Shown here: piece by piece, positions 63,437-64,000 of the stretch
How positions within the stretch are numbered: the first letter of the stretch is position 1
Layout of the letters: every line of letters starts with the position of its first letter
Assembly: GCA_028284935.1 (NCBI GenBank)
Contig: JANQQQ010000012.1
Location: forward strand, 248,001 to 312,000
Length of the DNA: 64,000 nucleotides
Direction of reading: 5' to 3'
DNA from: Croceivirga sp.
GTDB taxonomy: Bacteria > Bacteroidota > Bacteroidia > Flavobacteriales > Flavobacteriaceae
Position numbers and translations under genes: made by a program
Notes under the pieces: model-generated
Told to the model about the DNA's origin: nothing
The model's database searches: none
Seen by the model: only the letters and a program-made list of their open reading frames with translations

Positions 63437-64000
63437 ATGAACAAGGTCCTCCCCTTCCTTTTGGTGTGTTGCCTTCAACTGCCATCGCAAACCCTAATAA
63501 AGGGGGTGGTCAAAGATGGCAAAGACCCTGTGTTTGCTGCCAATGTATTTTTAAAATCCAACCCCGAACAGGGTACGACCACCGATTTTGATGGATCCTT
63601 TCAATTGGGTTTCATTTCAGAAAACGACACCTTAGTGGTCTCCTATATCGGATACAATACGCTGGAAGCACCTGTAAACCGTTTACAAAAAGTGCAGTTC
63701 AATACACTCCTATTGGCGCGTTCCGCACAAACCTTAGAGGAGGTCATCCTTGTGGGGACCGACCCCATTTCGGATAAATTTTCCGTCCAAAAACTGGAAA
63801 AATTGGACATTTACCTCAATCCCATTGCCCAAGGGGATCCCCTAAAGGCCATTACCATTCTACCGGCCTCCACCATTGATGATGAAACGGTCAATCCCTC
63901 CTTGCGGGGCAGCAGTTCCGATCGATCACGGGTGGTTTTCAATAATGTTCCCGTCTATAATCCCGTTCGGGCCAGCCAGTTGAACAATCAAGGTTTTTTT
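63437..64000 (+). CDS. TonB-dependent receptor, 5' part; cut by window end
   Basis: 188 codons visible from ATG at 63437, then the frame leaves the window. Signal peptide (FLLVCCLQLPSQ), a carboxypeptidase-like regulatory domain (VVKDGKDPVFAANVFLKS, TTTDFDGSFQL, LVVSYIGYNTLE), then the TonB plug start (PLKAITILPAST, SLRGSSSDRSRVVFNNVPVYNP). Outer-membrane importer of an unknown substrate. The start follows the TPR gene by 6 bases. Confidence 0.9.
   Translation, partial: MNKVLPFLLVCCLQLPSQTLIKGVVKDGKDPVFAANVFLKSNPEQGTTTDFDGSFQLGFISENDTLVVSYIGYNTLEAPVNRLQKVQFNTLLLARSAQTLEEVILVGTDPISDKFSVQKLEKLDIYLNPIAQGDPLKAITILPASTIDDETVNPSLRGSSSDRSRVVFNNVPVYNPVRASQLNNQGFF

Noticed and set aside
1..64000. CRISPR arrays, tRNA/rRNA genes, integrases or transposases
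   Set aside because: No regularly spaced direct repeats, cloverleaf-like sequences or recombinase motifs were seen by eye; a dedicated scan (tRNAscan-SE, CRISPR finder) would settle this.

Overview
The window looks like a chromosomal segment from a marine Flavobacteriaceae bacterium (Bacteroidota), plausibly of the Allomuricauda/Maribacter/Zobellia kind. The evidence is AT-leaning coding DNA, a Bacteroidota-type short RpoD, TAnnTTTG-like promoter elements, YaiO, GIN and BNR-repeat proteins, a TonB-dependent receptor with a carboxypeptidase-like plug extension, and many operons coupled by TAATG or ATGA overlaps. Genus-level placement is inference. I saw no rRNA, tRNA, CRISPR array, phage or insertion sequence.

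Layout. 1-2.96 kb: PQQ-type sugar dehydrogenase (cut by the left edge), a small helical protein, hibernation factor HPF, YceI and a small exported protein. 3.1-9.4 kb: a minus-strand biosynthetic operon (FAD oxidoreductase, methyltransferase, type III polyketide synthase, FabL-like reductase, FabZ-like dehydratase, KAS II-like synthase, ACP, two membrane proteins), apparently making an acyl chain and passing it to the type III PKS. 9.5-18.1 kb: OmpA lipoprotein, lipocalin-like lipoprotein, fused 2-oxoacid dehydrogenase E1, 2OG-Fe(II) oxygenase, SUI1 factor, nucleoside phosphorylase, an orphan periplasmic-binding-fold protein, a receiver protein and uracil-DNA glycosylase. 18.2-23.0 kb: YfcC-type transporter, DgcA-like racemase, DgcN-like DUF1611 protein and FMN 2-hydroxyacid oxidase, probably D-glutamate or dipeptide use. 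23.1-28.2 kb: lipoprotein, glycosyltransferase, helicase, RpoD, and two tiny tandem paralogous peptide genes that are easily missed.

28.3-37.5 kb: a six-gene, translationally coupled minus-strand operon (soluble hybrid histidine kinase, receiver, HEAT-repeat membrane protein, PgaC-like processive GT2, LtaS/sulfatase-fold membrane protein with TPRs, YaiO/TPR outer-membrane barrel). It reads as a synthase-dependent exopolysaccharide system in which the phosphotransferase-like protein has lost its usual metal-binding Asp-His. 37.8-51.7 kb: ordinary metabolic and housekeeping genes (thioesterase, phosphatidylserine decarboxylase, DUF72, BNR protein, CysE-CysM, two alpha/beta hydrolases, CorA, DUF418). 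51.7-54.9 kb: a VWA / NTF2-like / MoxR operon.

57.5-60.9 kb holds the most striking gene: one uninterrupted reading frame that joins an ECF sigma factor, a membrane segment, short repeats, a GIN-like beta domain and an intact class C beta-lactamase-fold serine hydrolase. It looks like a membrane-tethered sigma factor with an enzymatic or penicillin-binding-like outer domain. 61.7-64 kb: an operon of membrane protein, winged-helix regulator, TPR protein and TonB-dependent receptor (cut by the right edge), with two matching three-half-site operators that probably bind the regulator encoded between them.
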